From the NCBI GenBank assembly GCA_964458415.1, contig CAYWIT010000014.1, positions 7,208 through 71,207 of the forward strand: DNA of 64,000 bases, read 5' to 3'. This stretch comes from CAYWIT01 sp964458415. Its GTDB lineage: Bacteria > Pseudomonadota > Alphaproteobacteria > Micavibrionales > UBA2020. The translations under genes were made by a program, and so were the position numbers. Of the stretch, positions 63,278 through 64,000 are shown one piece after another. Under the pieces are notes generated by a model. It saw nothing but the letters and a program-made list of their open reading frames with translations. It had not been told where the DNA came from and searched no databases. The first letter of the stretch is position 1. Every line of letters begins with the position of its first letter.

Positions 63278-63566
63278 AAAATAATCTCCTGAAAATGGCT
63301 GCGTACTGCCATTATTGCGTAAAAAGCTTTATGAGTAGTTAAGGCGACATGTAGAGAGGCGTTTTTTTCATATAGCGAATTGATTTAAATTATAAATTTT
63401 CCGATTGCAATTTATGGTTAATTATCCGTCTGGTTGAATAAATCATTAATTTTCAAAGGCTTGTATTTGGAATGGTCAGAGATGGATGCTTAGAAATCAT
63501 GGATAAAAAAAGACTTGCTTTTATTTTTTGACAAGGCTAAAAATCGTGCACCTCGAATAGACATGC
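63278..63566. other. AT-rich intergenic region
   Basis: These 289 bases between the repeat protein and tRNA-Glu hold no convincing gene. A TTGACA at 63528-63533 probably belongs to the tRNA-Glu promoter, though a good -10 at normal spacing is not seen. The rest is AT-rich without repeats that I can recognise. Confidence 0.5.
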
Positions 63567-63642
63567 GTCCCCATCGTCTAGAGGCCTAGGACACGTCCCT
63601 TTCACGGATGTAACAGGGGTTCGAATCCCCTTGGGGACGCCA
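63567..63642 (+). tRNA. tRNA-Glu (TTC)
   Basis: The acceptor GTCCCCA pairs with TGGGGAC, discriminator G, encoded CCA. The anticodon loop CTTTCAC gives TTC. D-arm TCGTCTAGA and T-loop GGTTCGAATCC are typical of tRNA-Glu. Length is 76 nt. Confidence 0.97.
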
Positions 63643-63659
63643 ATCTTTTTAAAGATATC

Positions 63660-63683
63660 GCCCGCCGCAAGGCGGGTTTTTTG
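63660..63683 (+). terminator. Rho-independent terminator after tRNA-Glu
   Basis: The hairpin CCCGCC-GCAA-GGCGGG (63661-63676) is followed by TTTTTTG, 18 bases after the tRNA end. Confidence 0.9.
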
Positions 63684-63848
63684 TTTTGTGCTGCGGTTCC
63701 CTTTTCGATTTATGCCGTCTTTAAACTAAATCGGCTTAACGCGCACGGCTTTCGGAAAACGGAGAAAAATTTCCTTTAAGGGGCGCTGCAAAAATGTAAT
63801 AATGAAGCTCGAGTGGTTGTTCTACCGGTCGTTTTCAGGATTTAAAAA

Positions 63849-64000
63849 ATGCAACATGCCTTTGCTGTTTCAAGGGAAAATATGATTGAAGGGCAGCTTC
63901 GCCCCAACCGTGTCCTGGATGAGGCCGTGTTGGGAGCCATGCGGACTGTGCCGCGTGAGCGCTTTGTGCCGCGTCATCTGGAAAGCATTTCTTATGTTGA
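63849..64000 (+). CDS. pcm: Protein-L-isoaspartate O-methyltransferase (3'-truncated by window edge)
   Basis: The visible 50 codons (MQHAFAVSRENMIEGQLRPN, then RVLDEAVLGAM and VPRERFVP) match the start of alphaproteobacterial Pcm/PCMT proteins, which repair isoaspartyl residues with SAM. The SAM-binding core lies beyond the window. An internal ATG at 63882 is an alternative start. In many alphaproteobacteria pcm precedes tolC; what follows here is not visible. Confidence 0.85.
   Translation, partial: MQHAFAVSRENMIEGQLRPNRVLDEAVLGAMRTVPRERFVPRHLESISYV

Noticed and set aside
63528..63558. Full promoter for tRNA-Glu
   Set aside because: TTGACA is perfect, but the best -10 (TCGAAT) is 19 bases away and weak, so only the -35 was mentioned.

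Overview
The window reads as chromosomal DNA from an alphaproteobacterium of roughly balanced GC content. The evidence is gene order: a separate Fo operon (atpI-atpB-atpE-atpF'-atpF with a b' subunit), the block murA-UPF0262-infA-maf-RNase G-like, ppdK next to a glycyl-tRNA synthetase, a glpX-recJ pair, a class II DAHP synthase, and metG-tatD-MBL hydrolase. The many ankyrin, lipoprotein and unrecognised genes between housekeeping blocks suggest an environmental or host/prey-associated lineage (Rhodospirillales or Micavibrio-like), but that placement is inference. No insertion sequence, prophage, CRISPR array or rRNA operon was seen.

Layout. 0-8 kb: the 3' part of metG, a tatD gene broken by an internal deletion, an MBL-fold hydrolase, a NIT-domain chemoreceptor and aminopeptidase N. 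8-10.8 kb: the Fo ATP synthase operon. 10.8-17.8 kb: two lipoproteins, two paralogous GNAT-like proteins, an M20 amidohydrolase overlapping an amidase, small unknown genes and a YqgE-like protein. 17.8-22.6 kb: phenylalanine/tyrosine catabolism (phhA, maiA, fahA, hppD), interrupted by an inverted ankyrin gene. 22.7-26.4 kb: four unrecognised genes. 26.4-29.8 kb: tRNA-Phe, then a pantothenate/CoA operon in which a DUF2520-type Rossmann protein occupies the ketopantoate-reductase position ahead of panB-panC-coaX. 29.8-36.1 kb: RNase G-like, maf, infA, UPF0262, murA, a large ankyrin protein, dcd with a 47-codon coupled gene, and tRNA-Thr. 36-45.4 kb: ppdK, a dimeric-type GlyRS, two small unknown genes, a TrmN6-like methyltransferase, a polyprenyl diphosphate synthase, tRNA-Pro, a nicotianamine-synthase-like gene behind a Fur-like palindrome, and rpsD. 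45.4-52 kb: GNAT, trmJ, unknown genes, class II DAHP synthase and glnD. 52-59.6 kb: exonuclease I, an unknown protein and a pentameric ligand-gated ion channel homologue in one strand-run, then mutS, two unknowns and dut. 59.7-64 kb: glpX, recJ, a repeat protein, tRNA-Glu and the start of pcm.

How genes work together. The Fo genes build the membrane half of ATP synthase. hppD-fahA-maiA-phhA convert phenylalanine and tyrosine toward fumarate and acetoacetate, though homogentisate dioxygenase is not here. The panB/panC/coaX group makes 4'-phosphopantothenate. The most unusual content is the ion-channel homologue, the putative metallophore synthase with its candidate Fur site, the PanG candidate, and two ankyrin proteins sharing a C-terminal module.
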